Notes: generated by a model not told the origin, from the sequence alone. Numbered from the stretch's first letter, positions 31,806-39,957 are shown. The stretch is 40,530 nucleotides of DNA from DATFGK01 sp046712825 (GCA_046712825.1 JBKKCR010000247.1:1-40530); one strand, 5' to 3'. Program-made: numbers and translations.

Positions 31806-32669
31806 CTACGCGGGGCTCGTCGGGGCTTCCTCGCCGCCGTAGAGCAGCACGGATCGCCGCGTGAACGCGAGCAGCATCCACATCGTCACCAGTGCCGCGA
31901 CGAACGCATACAGCGTCAGGGGGAAGGCCCTCGGAACCGCCTCCCCGGCCGCCGCGAGACGATACAGCCCGTTGGTAACGAACCCGTAGATCAAAACCAG
32001 CACGATCTGACCAAGCGGGCGGCGGCGGAGCCACCGGTTGCCGCGCCGGAACGCCGCACCGGCCGGCGCGCCGTCGGCGGCCGCGACGAAGGTCCCGACG
32101 AGGATCAGCACGCCGAAGAGCAACGCCGTTCCGATGGCACCGTCGTCTCGAACGGACGCCAGATCGGCACCGATCGTCAGGGACACCCCGAACAACGCGA
32201 ACGAGACGAGCTCGAGGAAGGCGAAGGTCCGGAAGCGAGCCCGCAATGTTCGCGTAGCGTTGCCGAGCGACGGCAGCTCCCCGCGGGCGCGCTGCGTTGC
32301 GAGGACGACCAGGACACCGAACACCACGGTGCGGAGCACCAAGGCGACGGTGCGCAGGATCCAGATCTCCGCGGCGGTGCGGTCGGTGATCTCGATGACG
32401 CCGACGTCGAGGAACGCGTCGACCGGCGGAAGAGATAACAGCGGCATCATCACGTCCGCGCGCGCGGGTGCGCCCAGGGCGAACACCCAGAGCAGCAAGA
32501 CGACGACACCGAAGAGCGGCGCGAGGATCAGGAGCGGGTCGCCGACCAGAGAAGAGGCCGACCAGGAGAGAACCCGCCCGAGGCGCCACTCCTCCGCAGG
32601 CCGGCGCCGGCGTATGCGGATGACGACGTCACGGCCCGCGCGTTCGACCGAAGCTGATTCCCCGTTCAC
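31806..32669 (-). CDS. Six-helix integral membrane protein of unknown function
   Basis: 287 residues from GTG 32669. A basic cytoplasmic N-terminus (RIRRRRPAEEWRLGR) precedes about six hydrophobic helices at roughly 45-66, 103-125, 147-168, 179-198, 219-240 and 250-270. Basic loops lie around 130-148 and 207-218. No catalytic, transport or nucleotide motif is recognised, and I cannot name the family. It lies between the M23 peptidase gene and rpsB. A -10-like TAGCAT is placed eight bases before the GTG and there is no ribosome site, so it may be leaderless. Confidence 0.82.
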   Translation of the reverse strand: MNGESASVERAGRDVVIRIRRRRPAEEWRLGRVLSWSASSLVGDPLLILAPLFGVVVLLLWVFALGAPARADVMMPLLSLPPVDAFLDVGVIEITDRTAAEIWILRTVALVLRTVVFGVLVVLATQRARGELPSLGNATRTLRARFRTFAFLELVSFALFGVSLTIGADLASVRDDGAIGTALLFGVLILVGTFVAAADGAPAGAAFRRGNRWLRRRPLGQIVLVLIYGFVTNGLYRLAAAGEAVPRAFPLTLYAFVAALVTMWMLLAFTRRSVLLYGGEEAPTSPA

Positions 32670-32677
32670 GTCCGGGG

Positions 32678-32683
32678 ATGCTA
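32678..32683 (-). promoter_or_regulatory. Candidate -10 box for the membrane-protein gene
   Basis: TAGCAT on the minus strand, eight bases before the GTG at 32669. It fits TAnnnT and a leaderless transcript. It is in a 42-base intergenic gap and not part of a stop codon. The -35 is unclear. Confidence 0.4.
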
Positions 32684-32711
32684 GCGCGCGTGTGTGCTCG
32701 CGCGGCGCCTA

Positions 32712-33236
32712 CTACTCCTCGGGGATGGGAACGAGGCGGATCGCTTGGGAGAGGTCGCGGCGCAGCCCGTCGAGCAGGAGGGGCTCCGGATCGACGTATG
32801 TTTCTCCGATCCGAGCGCCGAAGTGCAGGTGTGGCTGCGTCGAGCCGGCGTGTCCCGGGCCGCTCAGCGCGATCGGCTGCCCCCGCGCGACGACGGCGCC
32901 CTTCTTGACGGAGACCGACGTCAGGAACGAATACGTGGTTCGGATCCCATCGGAGTGATCGATCGAGACGAACAGCTCCGTCGCGACGAGCCCGGCGAAC
33001 GCCACGACCCCGGCATTCGAAGCCACCACCTGTGTTCCGATCGGGACGGCCATGTCGATACCGCGGTGACCGGCCGCGAATGGGGTCGGCGGGGGCTCGA
33101 AGTGCCGGATGATCGGGCCCTTAACCGGCCGCAGGTACCCCGGCGTCGAAGACTGGACGGCTGCGGCGACGCTCTGCCCGCCGAGCGCGAGGGCTGCGGC
33201 GAGCGCCACAACGGCAGCTTTCGATGCGCGGATCAC
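32712..33236 (-). CDS. Secreted M23 family peptidoglycan metallopeptidase
   Basis: 174 residues from GTG 33236. The N-terminus is a signal peptide (basic MIRASK, hydrophobic core, cut near AAA at about 25). The LytM-type zinc motifs are present: HRGIDMA (H..xxD) and QPHLHFG (HxH). The intermediate catalytic region reads TYSFLTSV in place of the usual YSHL, so the first histidine of the general-acid site is Phe and activity may be altered. M23 enzymes cut peptidoglycan cross-bridges. This one lies between the WhiG-type sigma gene and rpsB, where actinobacteria commonly encode an M23 protein. Confidence 0.9.
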   Translation of the reverse strand: MIRASKAAVVALAAALALGGQSVAAAVQSSTPGYLRPVKGPIIRHFEPPPTPFAAGHRGIDMAVPIGTQVVASNAGVVAFAGLVATELFVSIDHSDGIRTTYSFLTSVSVKKGAVVARGQPIALSGPGHAGSTQPHLHFGARIGETYVDPEPLLLDGLRRDLSQAIRLVPIPEE

Positions 33237-33242
33237 GCCGCG

Positions 33243-33248
33243 AGGCTA
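33243..33248 (-). promoter_or_regulatory. Candidate -10 box for the M23 gene
   Basis: TAGCCT on the minus strand, six bases before the GTG at 33236, fits TAnnnT. It is 46 bases from the sigma gene stop and not part of any stop codon. No Shine-Dalgarno precedes the GTG. Confidence 0.35.
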
Positions 33249-33294
33249 CGAGGCCGCGCCCCCGGTTGGAAGTTCCTCGATCCAGACGAGCGCG

Positions 33295-34158
33295 TCAGTC
33301 GTGCGTGGCTTCGGCCATCTTGTTGCGGAGCTGCAGGACGGCCTTGGTGTGCATCTGGCACACGCGTGACTCGGTGACGCCGAGCACCCCGCCGATCTGC
33401 GCGAGGGTGAGACCCTCGTAGTAGTACAGCGTGATCACCAGCCGCTCGCGCTCCGGGAGCACGTTGATCGCAGACGCGAGGATGTGGCGAGTCTCCTCGG
33501 ACTCGAAGGACATCTCGGGGTCGGCGGCCCTCGCGTCGGCCAGCGTGTCGACGAGCGACACCGACTCGCCCTTCTCGCCGCCGACCGAGAGCAGCTCGTC
33601 GAGCGCCACAACGGAGACGAGGTTGATCTGATTGAGCATCTCCTGCAGATCGTCGAGCGACACCCCGAGCTCATCCGCCAGCTCCGCGTCGGAGGGTGGA
33701 CGTTGCAGACGGCTGCCGAGCTCGCTGAGGGCGCGTTCGACCTCGCGGGCCTTGAACCGGACCGAGCGCGGGATCCAGTCGATCGCTCGAAGCTCGTCGA
33801 TGATCGCGCCGCGGATGCGGTTGATCGCGTAGGTCTCGAACTTGATGGCGCGTTCGAGGTCGAACTTCTCGATCGCGTCGATGAGCCCGAAGATCCCGTA
33901 AGACACGAGGTCGGCTTGCTCGATCGTTGCCGGCAACCCGACCGATACGCGCCCGGCGACATACTTCACGAGCGGCGAGTAGTGGAGGATCAGACGTTCT
34001 CGCGCGGCTTCGTCGTGCGTCGCTTTGAACTCGCGCCAAAGGGCGTTGAGCATCGAGCCGTCCTCGTGGTCGACGGTCCCGACTCCGTCTGCGGAGGCGG
34101 CCCCGTCGGCCCGGCGGGAGGCGCGTGCCTTGCTAGGCCCTTGGATGCGTGAGCTCAT
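33295..34158 (-). CDS. whiG: WhiG/FliA-type RNA polymerase sigma factor
   Basis: 287 residues if it starts at ATG 34158, which overlaps the xerC end by 26 bases. An ATG at 34053 (MLNALWREF) has GAGGA upstream and would give 252 residues. The first 35 residues are low-complexity, as in the Streptomyces N-terminus before LW. Sigma-70 regions 2, 3 and 4 are clear: DLVSYGIFGLIDAIEKFD, AIKFETYAINRIRGAIIDELRAIDWIPRSVR (split here into two motifs), and a region 4 helix-turn-helix (LTLAQIGGVLGVTESRVCQMH). It belongs to the sigma-28 group that controls sporulation aerial hyphae in Streptomyces (WhiG) or flagella elsewhere; its target genes here are unknown. Confidence 0.93.
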   Translation of the reverse strand: MSSRIQGPSKARASRRADGAASADGVGTVDHEDGSMLNALWREFKATHDEAARERLILHYSPLVKYVAGRVSVGLPATIEQADLVSYGIFGLIDAIEKFDLERAIKFETYAINRIRGAIIDELRAIDWIPRSVRFKAREVERALSELGSRLQRPPSDAELADELGVSLDDLQEMLNQINLVSVVALDELLSVGGEKGESVSLVDTLADARAADPEMSFESEETRHILASAINVLPERERLVITLYYYEGLTLAQIGGVLGVTESRVCQMHTKAVLQLRNKMAEATHD

Positions 34159-35092
34159 AGACCTGTCGGAGTCTTTCCCTCGAAACCCGAGTGTAGATTT
34201 GCGTGGTCCTCAAATCAACGTGTCCTAAAAGCTCCTGCACTGTTCTGAGGTCGGCCCCTCCCTCCAGTAGATGTGTAGCGTACGTGTGCCGGAAGGTGTG
34301 CGGGGAAGTCTTTCCGCCCGGTACGACCTCTCGCGCGTATTTCGTCACCAATGCGCGCACGTCTCGCTGGCCGATCCTTCGTCCGCGTCGGTTGTAGAAG
34401 AGCGCGGCCGGGGGTGAGGTCTCTCGTATGAAGGAGCTGCGGGCCTTCGCCAGGTAGGTCCGTAGCGCGTCCGTAGCCGGCTCCCCCATAGGGACGATCC
34501 GCTCCTTGCGACCCTTCCCGAGAACACGGATCTGAGCCCGGGCGAAGTCGACCTCATCGATGTCGAGGGCGGTCAGCTCGCCGACCCTGATCCCGCATCC
34601 ATAGAGAAGCTCGAGCATCGCCCGGTCGCGCAAGCCTGCGGGCTCGTCGCCGGGAGGCAGCTCGACGAGGATCTCAACCTGGCCCTTCTTCAGCACCGCG
34701 GGGAGAAGGCTCGCGCGCTTCGGCGTCGCCACCACCGTCGCCGGATTGTCGGCGCGTATGCCGCGGCGCACGCAGAAGCGATAGAACGAGCGCAAGGTCG
34801 CGGCCTTCCGGTGAACGCTCGCGCGCGCCATCCCTCGCGTCGTCAGCCACGCGAGGAACCGGCGCACGGTCTGATGCGATGCCGTGGCGGGGTCGCTGCG
34901 CACACGACGGCAGAACTCGAAGTACTGCTCGAGGTCGCGCCGATACGCGGAGACGGTGTGCTGCGAGAGGTCGCGCTCCAATTCCAGGTGTCGCAGGAAA
35001 GCCGCGGCGAGCTCGACTGCGCCGGCGGACGCTTCGACAGAGGCTTTGGGGGTCACGCAATCAACTATCGGCGCGGCCGACACCAGCGTCAA
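34133..35092 (-). CDS. xerC: Tyrosine recombinase XerC-like
   Basis: 319 residues from TTG 35092; a GTG at 35056 (VTPKASVEAS) is an alternative giving 307. Xer recombinases resolve chromosome dimers at dif. A SAM-like N-terminal core-binding domain (FLRHLELERDLSQHTVSAY, LRSFYRFCVRRG) is followed by the catalytic domain with Arg169 (GIRVGEL), Lys193 (GKGRK), His265 and Arg268 (HTFRHTYATHLL), His291 (LLGH) and nucleophile Tyr300 (QIYTRV). All are intact. Its fixed position between dprA and whiG argues for a housekeeping Xer and not a mobile-element integrase. Confidence 0.93.
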   Translation of the reverse strand: MTLVSAAPIVDCVTPKASVEASAGAVELAAAFLRHLELERDLSQHTVSAYRRDLEQYFEFCRRVRSDPATASHQTVRRFLAWLTTRGMARASVHRKAATLRSFYRFCVRRGIRADNPATVVATPKRASLLPAVLKKGQVEILVELPPGDEPAGLRDRAMLELLYGCGIRVGELTALDIDEVDFARAQIRVLGKGRKERIVPMGEPATDALRTYLAKARSSFIRETSPPAALFYNRRGRRIGQRDVRALVTKYAREVVPGGKTSPHTFRHTYATHLLEGGADLRTVQELLGHVDLRTTQIYTRVSRERLRQVYELTHPRA

Positions 35093-35102
35093 GGAACAGG
35101 GT

Positions 35103-36014
35103 TCAGCGGAGCCGGCGGACGCTCCCTCCCGCGCCGCGGGCGATCCAGCCGCCGAGCTCGAGCCGCACGAGCGTCTTGGCGAGCGTTCCTCCGTCGAAGC
35201 AGGCGAGCGCTCCGACGGTTTCGGCCGACATCGTCTGCTTCCCGATCAGCGCGAGCACCGCCACTTGCTCGGGCGGCATGTCCCCCGGAACCTCGTGGAG
35301 GTCGCGCATCGACGATTCCCGCGCGATCTCGACGCCGATCCTCTCGAGCACGTCCCCGGCGCAGGTGCACGGTGCCGCACCGTCCCGGAGAAGCTCGTGC
35401 GGACCGACGGAGACGTCGATCCGAACATCGCCGGGCACGGCGAAGACGTCGCGACCGATGCCGAGCGCGTGCCGCGCCGTGCTCAAGGCTCCGCTCCGCT
35501 CACCCGCTTGTACGACCACCGTCGCTAGAGCGAGCGCGGCGATGATCCGGTTCCGGTGTGTGAAGCGGTGCTTGCGGGTGGGCGTGCCCGGCGGATGCTC
35601 GGCCACGAGGGCGCCGCGCTCGGCGATCCGGGCGTAGAGGTCGCGGTGGCTCGCCGGGTAGCAGACGTCGATTCCGCCGGGCAGTACCGCGACGGTGGTG
35701 CCTCGATCGAGCGCGCCGAGGTGCGCAGCGGCGTCGATCCCACGCGCGAGGCCGCTGACGACGCAAACGTTCGCCATGGCGAAGTCGGTCGCAAGCGCTT
35801 CGGTGATATCCGTTCCGTAGGGCGTCGGCGTTCGCGTTCCGACGATTGCCACACAGGGAGGAAGCTGGTCGAGCCTTCGGCCCGTCACCCAGATGCGGTC
35901 GGGCGGGTCGGGCAGATGCTCGAGCTTCGCAGGGTATTCGGCGGCCCCGCGCTCGATCACGCGCCAGTCGATCCCCTCGGCGAGGACCCGCCCGTTGTCC
36001 GTTCGAAATCTCAC
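35103..36014 (-). CDS. dprA: DNA-processing protein A (DprA/Smf)
   Basis: 303 residues from GTG 36014, which overlaps the comM TGA as GTGA. An open stretch upstream to 36212 lies inside comM and shows no family similarity. DprA loads RecA on incoming single-stranded DNA during transformation. The Rossmann-like core has VGTRTPTPYGTD, VSGLARGIDAAAH, TVAVLPGGIDVCYP, EHPPGTPTRKHRFTHRNRIIA and VVVQAGERSGALSTA. A C-terminal winged-helix-like segment (about 240-303) follows. The N-terminal SAM domain found in many homologues is missing or cut short. Confidence 0.94.
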   Translation of the reverse strand: MRFRTDNGRVLAEGIDWRVIERGAAEYPAKLEHLPDPPDRIWVTGRRLDQLPPCVAIVGTRTPTPYGTDITEALATDFAMANVCVVSGLARGIDAAAHLGALDRGTTVAVLPGGIDVCYPASHRDLYARIAERGALVAEHPPGTPTRKHRFTHRNRIIAALALATVVVQAGERSGALSTARHALGIGRDVFAVPGDVRIDVSVGPHELLRDGAAPCTCAGDVLERIGVEIARESSMRDLHEVPGDMPPEQVAVLALIGKQTMSAETVGALACFDGGTLAKTLVRLELGGWIARGAGGSVRRLR

Positions 36015-37540
36015 TTCTTCGGATCGAACCGAAACAAGAGAGCGCTGTCCACGTGATCGTGCGTCACGACCCCGTCGCCCCGGAGATCGGCCTCCGTTCG
36101 TGCGACGCGCATCACTCGATGAACTCCTCGAGCCGACAGGCCGAAGCGATCGACCGAACTCTCGAGCGCCCGCTTGGCAGAAGCGTCGGCGGCTACAGCC
36201 TCCTCGAGGCACGCGGTCGGGATGTCGGCGTTGGTCTGGATGCCGAACCTTGCGAGACGTTCGCCCTGCCGAAGCCGCGCGGCGATCACTCGCTCGCGCA
36301 CAAGGGCCGAGGAAGCTCCCGTGGAGTGAAGGAACAGCTCCTTCTTCTTCAGCCGCTCGACCTCCACCTGAAGATCGATGCGGTCCATCACCGGACCGGA
36401 CAGCCGCTCCTCATACGTAGCGAGCCGGCCCGGCACGCACTTGCACGACCGGAGGGCGTCGCCGAGATACCCGCACGGGCAAGGGTTCGTCGCCGCGACG
36501 AGCTGAAAGCGCGCCGGATAGGTGACCGCCCAGCGCCCCCGGACGATCGTCACGGTTCCTTCCTCGAGCGGGCCGCGCAGGGCCTGCAGCGCATCGCGTT
36601 TGAACTCCGCGGCTTCATCGAGGAAGAGCACGCCGCGATGAGCGAGCGACACCTCTCCCGGTTGCGGCACGAGGCTCCCTCCACCGATGAGTCCCACCGT
36701 CGACACGGATAGATGCGGCGCGCGGATCGGCCGTTGGGTGATCAGCCCGGCGTCCTCGGGTAACAGCCCTGCAACTGAATAGATCCGGGTCACCTCGAGA
36801 GCCTCCCCGTGCGTCAGCGGCGGCAAGATGCCTCGCAGACGCCGAGCAAGCATGGTTTTGCCGCCGCCGGGACTTCCCCTCAACAGAAGGTTGTGGCCGC
36901 CGGCGGCGGCGAGCTCGAGCGCTTGCTTCGGCAAGGTCTGTCCGCGCACATCGGTGAGGTCTGCGTCGTCGTCCTCCACGGGGGCCGGCGTCTCGGCCGC
37001 ACCCTCGGTAACCCCGTCGAGCGTGCACTCGCCCCGTAGGAAGCGCACCGCCTGCGCGAGATGGTCGACCGGAAGCACGTCGATGCCGCCGACGAGCGTC
37101 GCCTCGGTCGCGTTCGCCCGGGGCAGTAGGATCGCACGCTTCCCCGCCTGCGAGGCCGCCATCGCACTCGCGAGCGCGCCCCGTACCCGCCGGATGGTCC
37201 CGTCGAGCGACAACTCGCCGAGCAGGCACATCTCGCGGAGCCGCTCCTGCGGGATCCGGCCGTCGGCGGCGAGCACGCCGAGCGCGATCGCGAGATCGAA
37301 GCCGGGACCGGTCTTGCGCAGATGAGCCGGAGACAGGTTGACCGTGATCCTCTGCATCGGCCACTTCTCGTTGCTCGAGAGAACCGCAGCTCGGACCCGT
37401 TCGCGCGCCTCCTGGATCGACGCGTCCGGCAGTCCCACCAGTGTGAACTGTGGGAGGCCCGAGGCGAGCGCGACCTCGACCTCCACGGGATAGCCGTCGA
37501 GCCCGACGATCGCGACCGTTTCGGCCTTAGCGACGCTCAC
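36011..37540 (-). CDS. comM: YifB/ComM family AAA+ ATPase (Mg-chelatase-like)
   Basis: 509 residues from GTG 37540. An N-terminal Lon-protease-like domain (ETVAIVGLDGYPVEVEV, ITVNLSPAHLRKTGPGFDLAIAL) is followed by an AAA+ core with Walker A GSPGGGKTMLARRL, Walker B-type VLFLDEAAEF, and a C-terminal Mg_chelatase_C domain. ComM is a hexameric helicase that extends branch migration during natural transformation in Gram-negatives. Its pairing with dprA, joined by GTGA, fits DNA uptake or integration. The last residues are FDPKK. Confidence 0.94.
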   Translation of the reverse strand: MSVAKAETVAIVGLDGYPVEVEVALASGLPQFTLVGLPDASIQEARERVRAAVLSSNEKWPMQRITVNLSPAHLRKTGPGFDLAIALGVLAADGRIPQERLREMCLLGELSLDGTIRRVRGALASAMAASQAGKRAILLPRANATEATLVGGIDVLPVDHLAQAVRFLRGECTLDGVTEGAAETPAPVEDDDADLTDVRGQTLPKQALELAAAGGHNLLLRGSPGGGKTMLARRLRGILPPLTHGEALEVTRIYSVAGLLPEDAGLITQRPIRAPHLSVSTVGLIGGGSLVPQPGEVSLAHRGVLFLDEAAEFKRDALQALRGPLEEGTVTIVRGRWAVTYPARFQLVAATNPCPCGYLGDALRSCKCVPGRLATYEERLSGPVMDRIDLQVEVERLKKKELFLHSTGASSALVRERVIAARLRQGERLARFGIQTNADIPTACLEEAVAADASAKRALESSVDRFGLSARGVHRVMRVARTEADLRGDGVVTHDHVDSALLFRFDPKK

Positions 37541-37543
37541 GGC

Positions 37544-37897
37544 TCAGAACGCTCCCTCGAGGTGCGTGACGAGCGGTCCCCCGCCACCGGTGCGCACCTC
37601 AACCACGTCGAAGCGAATCGTCGAGGCGGTCGGACGCTCTTGCATCAAAAATTGGCGAGCGAGTCCACGTATGCGGTTCTGCTTGCGCCACGTGACGGCT
37701 TCGCCGGGGGTGCCGAACCGGTCGGACCGTCGGGTCTTCACCTCGACGAAAGCCAGCACCCCGGCGCGCTCGGCGACGATGTCGATCTCACCGGTGCGGC
37801 CGCATCGAACGTTGCGACCGACGATCCGCCACCCCTGTTCGATGAGAAACCGCGCGGCGATCTCTTCGCCGGCCCGTCCAAGCTCGCCGCGTCCCAC
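37544..37897 (-). CDS. yraN: YraN family endonuclease-like protein (UPF0102)
   Basis: 117 residues from GTG 37897. The UPF0102 fold shows GRAGEEIAARFLIEQGW, then GEIDIVAERAGVLAFVEVKTRRSDRFG, which carries the restriction-endonuclease-like D-ExK motif (EIDIVA and VEVK). It is nearly always next to comM/yifB, as here (3-base gap). Its biological role is not settled. Confidence 0.92.
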   Translation of the reverse strand: MGRGELGRAGEEIAARFLIEQGWRIVGRNVRCGRTGEIDIVAERAGVLAFVEVKTRRSDRFGTPGEAVTWRKQNRIRGLARQFLMQERPTASTIRFDVVEVRTGGGGPLVTHLEGAF

Positions 37898-37905
37898 CCG
37901 AGCGA

Positions 37906-37977
37906 CGATAACGGGCTGAGAGGGTTCATTCGCGCGGCCGTGACGTTATCGAGCCGAGCGCGAATAGATTCTCGGCT
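37906..37977. repeat. Two inverted repeats in the gap before yraN
   Basis: CGATAACG (37906-37913) and CGTTATCG (37944-37951) are a perfect 8-base inverted pair. AGCCGAG (37952-37958) and CTCGGCT (37971-37977) form a 7-base hairpin with a 12-base loop. They share the 92-base gap between the mini-gene stop and the yraN start. On the minus strand the hairpin follows the mini-gene stop by 13 bases, so it may end or stabilise that upstream message. No T run follows. Confidence 0.45.
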
Positions 37978-37989
37978 ACGGTCTGGACG

Positions 37990-38100
37990 CTAGCGCATGG
38001 CCCAGATCACGAGGAGCGCTACGACGATCATCGTGATCGCGAAGATCGTGATGTCGGCGGTCTTGCCGCCGCGGTATTTTCGGAGCGGGTTGTAGCCCAT
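37990..38100 (-). CDS. 36-residue single-pass membrane mini-protein
   Basis: A small frame from ATG 38100 to TAG 37990-37992, ten bases after the DUF2469 stop. It encodes MGYNPLRKYRGGK, then ADITIFAITMIVVALLVIW with a short end. The layout is a basic cytoplasmic head of about 13 residues followed by one hydrophobic helix of about 19 and an MR end. Start, stop, spacing and strand all fit the surrounding operon. The ribosome site is weak. I do not know a named family with certainty, and being short it would be missed by most gene finders. The coding call rests on composition and context. Confidence 0.6.
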   Translation of the reverse strand: MGYNPLRKYRGGKTADITIFAITMIVVALLVIWAMR

Positions 38101-38110
38101 CTAGCTCAGC

Positions 38111-38446
38111 CTAGCCCAACACCGGTGGGCCCAGGCGCGCGCTGGGGCCGTCCGGACCGTCCTCCTTGCGGAGCTCTTCGATGTTGACGTCCTCGAACGT
38201 GATCACCCGTACGTGCGGCACGAACCGGCTCTGGCGGTACATGTCCCAAACCCACGCGTCGGACAACGTGACCTCGAACCAGATCTCATCGCCCTGACGC
38301 TTCTCCGCGACGTCGACCTTGTTCGCGAGGTAGAACCGGCGCTCGGTCTCGACGAGGAAACGGAACATCTGGAAGACGTCGCGGTACTCGCGATAGAGAG
38401 CGAGCTCCATCTCGGCCTCGTACTTCTCGAGATCGTCGATGCTCAC
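38111..38446 (-). CDS. DUF2469 family protein
   Basis: 111 residues from GTG 38446, which overlaps the lepB TGA as GTGA. The open frame upstream to 38560 lies inside lepB and is not part of the protein. The family is almost confined to Actinomycetota. The sequence SIDDLEKYEAEMELALYREYRDVFQMFRF, ETERRFYLANKVDV and WDMYRQSRFVPHVRV-type motifs are conserved, acidic and short. No function is known. It is a useful lineage marker. Confidence 0.94.
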   Translation of the reverse strand: MSIDDLEKYEAEMELALYREYRDVFQMFRFLVETERRFYLANKVDVAEKRQGDEIWFEVTLSDAWVWDMYRQSRFVPHVRVITFEDVNIEELRKEDGPDGPSARLGPPVLG

Positions 38447-39201
38447 GCCGCGCGCCTCCTCAGTCGTACGCCGCCGATAACAAGAAGCATCGCCGAAGCC
38501 GCCTCCGGACCGCCGCCGTATGCCGGCACGTCGAACAGATCCCATCGCTTCGGCGGCCACAGCTTCACGAACGCTTTCCCGATCATCTGTGTACGCTTCA
38601 CCGGCCCGAGCGAGAAGCGGCTGTCCTCCGAGTGCGGCCGGTTGTCCCCCATCATGAAGTACGAGCCCTTCGGCACGGCGAACGGTGCGAACGGACGCAG
38701 GTCCCGTTCCTCGGCGATGTAGGGCTCGTCCAGCGTCAGCTTCGAGCCGTCGGGCCGCGTGACCGTCACGATCCCGTCGGTCATCTCAACCGTCTCGCCG
38801 GGCAGGCCGACGATCCTCTTGATCAGATCCTCCTCGCCCGGCGACGCCGCGCCGATGCCCTCCGTGAGGAAATCGATCGCCCGTCGCACGATCCCGCGCG
38901 GGGGCTGGACGGTCTCTCGTGCGAAGACGACCACCTCTCCGCGGCGCGGCTCGCGGAACCGGAACGCGAGCTTGTTGACGAGCACGCGGTCGCCCTTGAT
39001 GAGCACCGGCTCCATCGACTCCGACGGGATCCAGAACGCCTGGAGCAAGAAGGTCTTCATCAGCAGCGCGAGCCCGAAGGCGATTATGACCAAGACGGGA
39101 AGCTCCTTGAAGAAACGGAGCCGTTCGCGCTTGGGCGGAGCCCCCGCCGGCTTTTCGGGCCACTCCGCCTGCAGCGGAGAGCCCTCGAGCGGAGTCCTCA
39201 C
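38443..39201 (-). CDS. lepB: Signal peptidase I (first copy)
   Basis: 252 residues from GTG 39201, overlapping the rnhB TGA as GTGA. One N-terminal membrane helix (about 33-53) precedes the type I motifs: Box B WIPSESMEP (Ser62 nucleophile), Box C DRVLVNKL, Box D IKRIVGLPGE (Lys128 base), and Box E MGDNRPHSEDSR. It removes signal peptides at the outer face of the membrane. A hydrophobic C-terminal segment near 228-245 may be a second helix. It is paralogous to the truncated copy at 39958-40530. Confidence 0.95.
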   Translation of the reverse strand: MRTPLEGSPLQAEWPEKPAGAPPKRERLRFFKELPVLVIIAFGLALLMKTFLLQAFWIPSESMEPVLIKGDRVLVNKLAFRFREPRRGEVVVFARETVQPPRGIVRRAIDFLTEGIGAASPGEEDLIKRIVGLPGETVEMTDGIVTVTRPDGSKLTLDEPYIAEERDLRPFAPFAVPKGSYFMMGDNRPHSEDSRFSLGPVKRTQMIGKAFVKLWPPKRWDLFDVPAYGGGPEAASAMLLVIGGVRLRRRAA

Positions 39202-39884
39202 GGCGAACCCGATGGAACGAGCTCCTGGCCGAGCGCAGCCAGCTCGTCGAGCTCTGCCTCCAGCAGCTCGGCTTCGATCGTTCCCCCCGCGCCGACGCCC
39301 TTGAACGACATCCGGTGGACGGGGGTCGGGCCGTGCGCCCGGAGAGCGTTCCAATGCTCGCGCGTGCCGTACCCCTTGTTCGATGCGAACCCGAATTCCG
39401 GGAAGCGGCGGTGCAGCCGGCGCATCGCGCGATCCCGGACGACCTTCGCGACGATCGAAGCCGCCGCGACCGAGGCCGCGACACGGTCTCCCTTCCGGAT
39501 CGAAAGCGTCGGCACCGGCATCCTCGGCACCGAGAAGCCATCGGAGAGCGCGTAGTTCGGCCGTGGATCGAGACGCGCGACGGCGGCACGCAGGGCCCGG
39601 ATGTTGGACTTGTGCAGCCCGCGCCGGTCGATGATCGCCGGCGTCACGCGCACGAGCGTGAGCGCGACAGCTTGCGCGCGGATCTTCACGGCCAGGACGT
39701 CCCGCTGCTTGGGCGTCAGGAGCTTCGAGTCTTTGAGGCCTGGGAGGTCGAAATCGTCGGGCAGGATCACCGCTCCCGCGACCAGCGGCCCGGCGAGAGC
39801 GCCGCGGCCGACCTCGTCGACACCCGCGACCAGCGCGAACCCCTGGTCGTGGAGCTCACGTTCGATGGCGCCGTCGGGCCGCAT
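39198..39884 (-). CDS. rnhB: Ribonuclease HII
   Basis: 228 residues from ATG 39884. RNase HII cuts RNA in RNA-DNA hybrids and single ribonucleotides in DNA. The active site DEVGRG (Asp23, Glu24), KDSKLLTPKQR, SDGF (Asp115) and AASIVAKVVRDR (Asp151) are present. The frame is open upstream into lepB, but without family similarity. It sits between the two lepB copies, the usual actinobacterial arrangement. Confidence 0.95.
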   Translation of the reverse strand: MRPDGAIERELHDQGFALVAGVDEVGRGALAGPLVAGAVILPDDFDLPGLKDSKLLTPKQRDVLAVKIRAQAVALTLVRVTPAIIDRRGLHKSNIRALRAAVARLDPRPNYALSDGFSVPRMPVPTLSIRKGDRVAASVAAASIVAKVVRDRAMRRLHRRFPEFGFASNKGYGTREHWNALRAHGPTPVHRMSFKGVGAGGTIEAELLEAELDELAALGQELVPSGSP

Positions 39885-39957
39885 CGCGCTGAGGATAACG
39901 CGGCGGGCCGACGCCGGCGGGTCCTGCCGTCCGGTTCGGGTGCTCGGTCTGCTCCGC

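Noticed and set aside
34133..35092. Tyrosine recombinase as a phage or island integrase with att sites
   Set aside because: Its place between dprA and whiG is the normal chromosomal Xer location, no tRNA or direct repeat borders are seen, and flanking genes are backbone.
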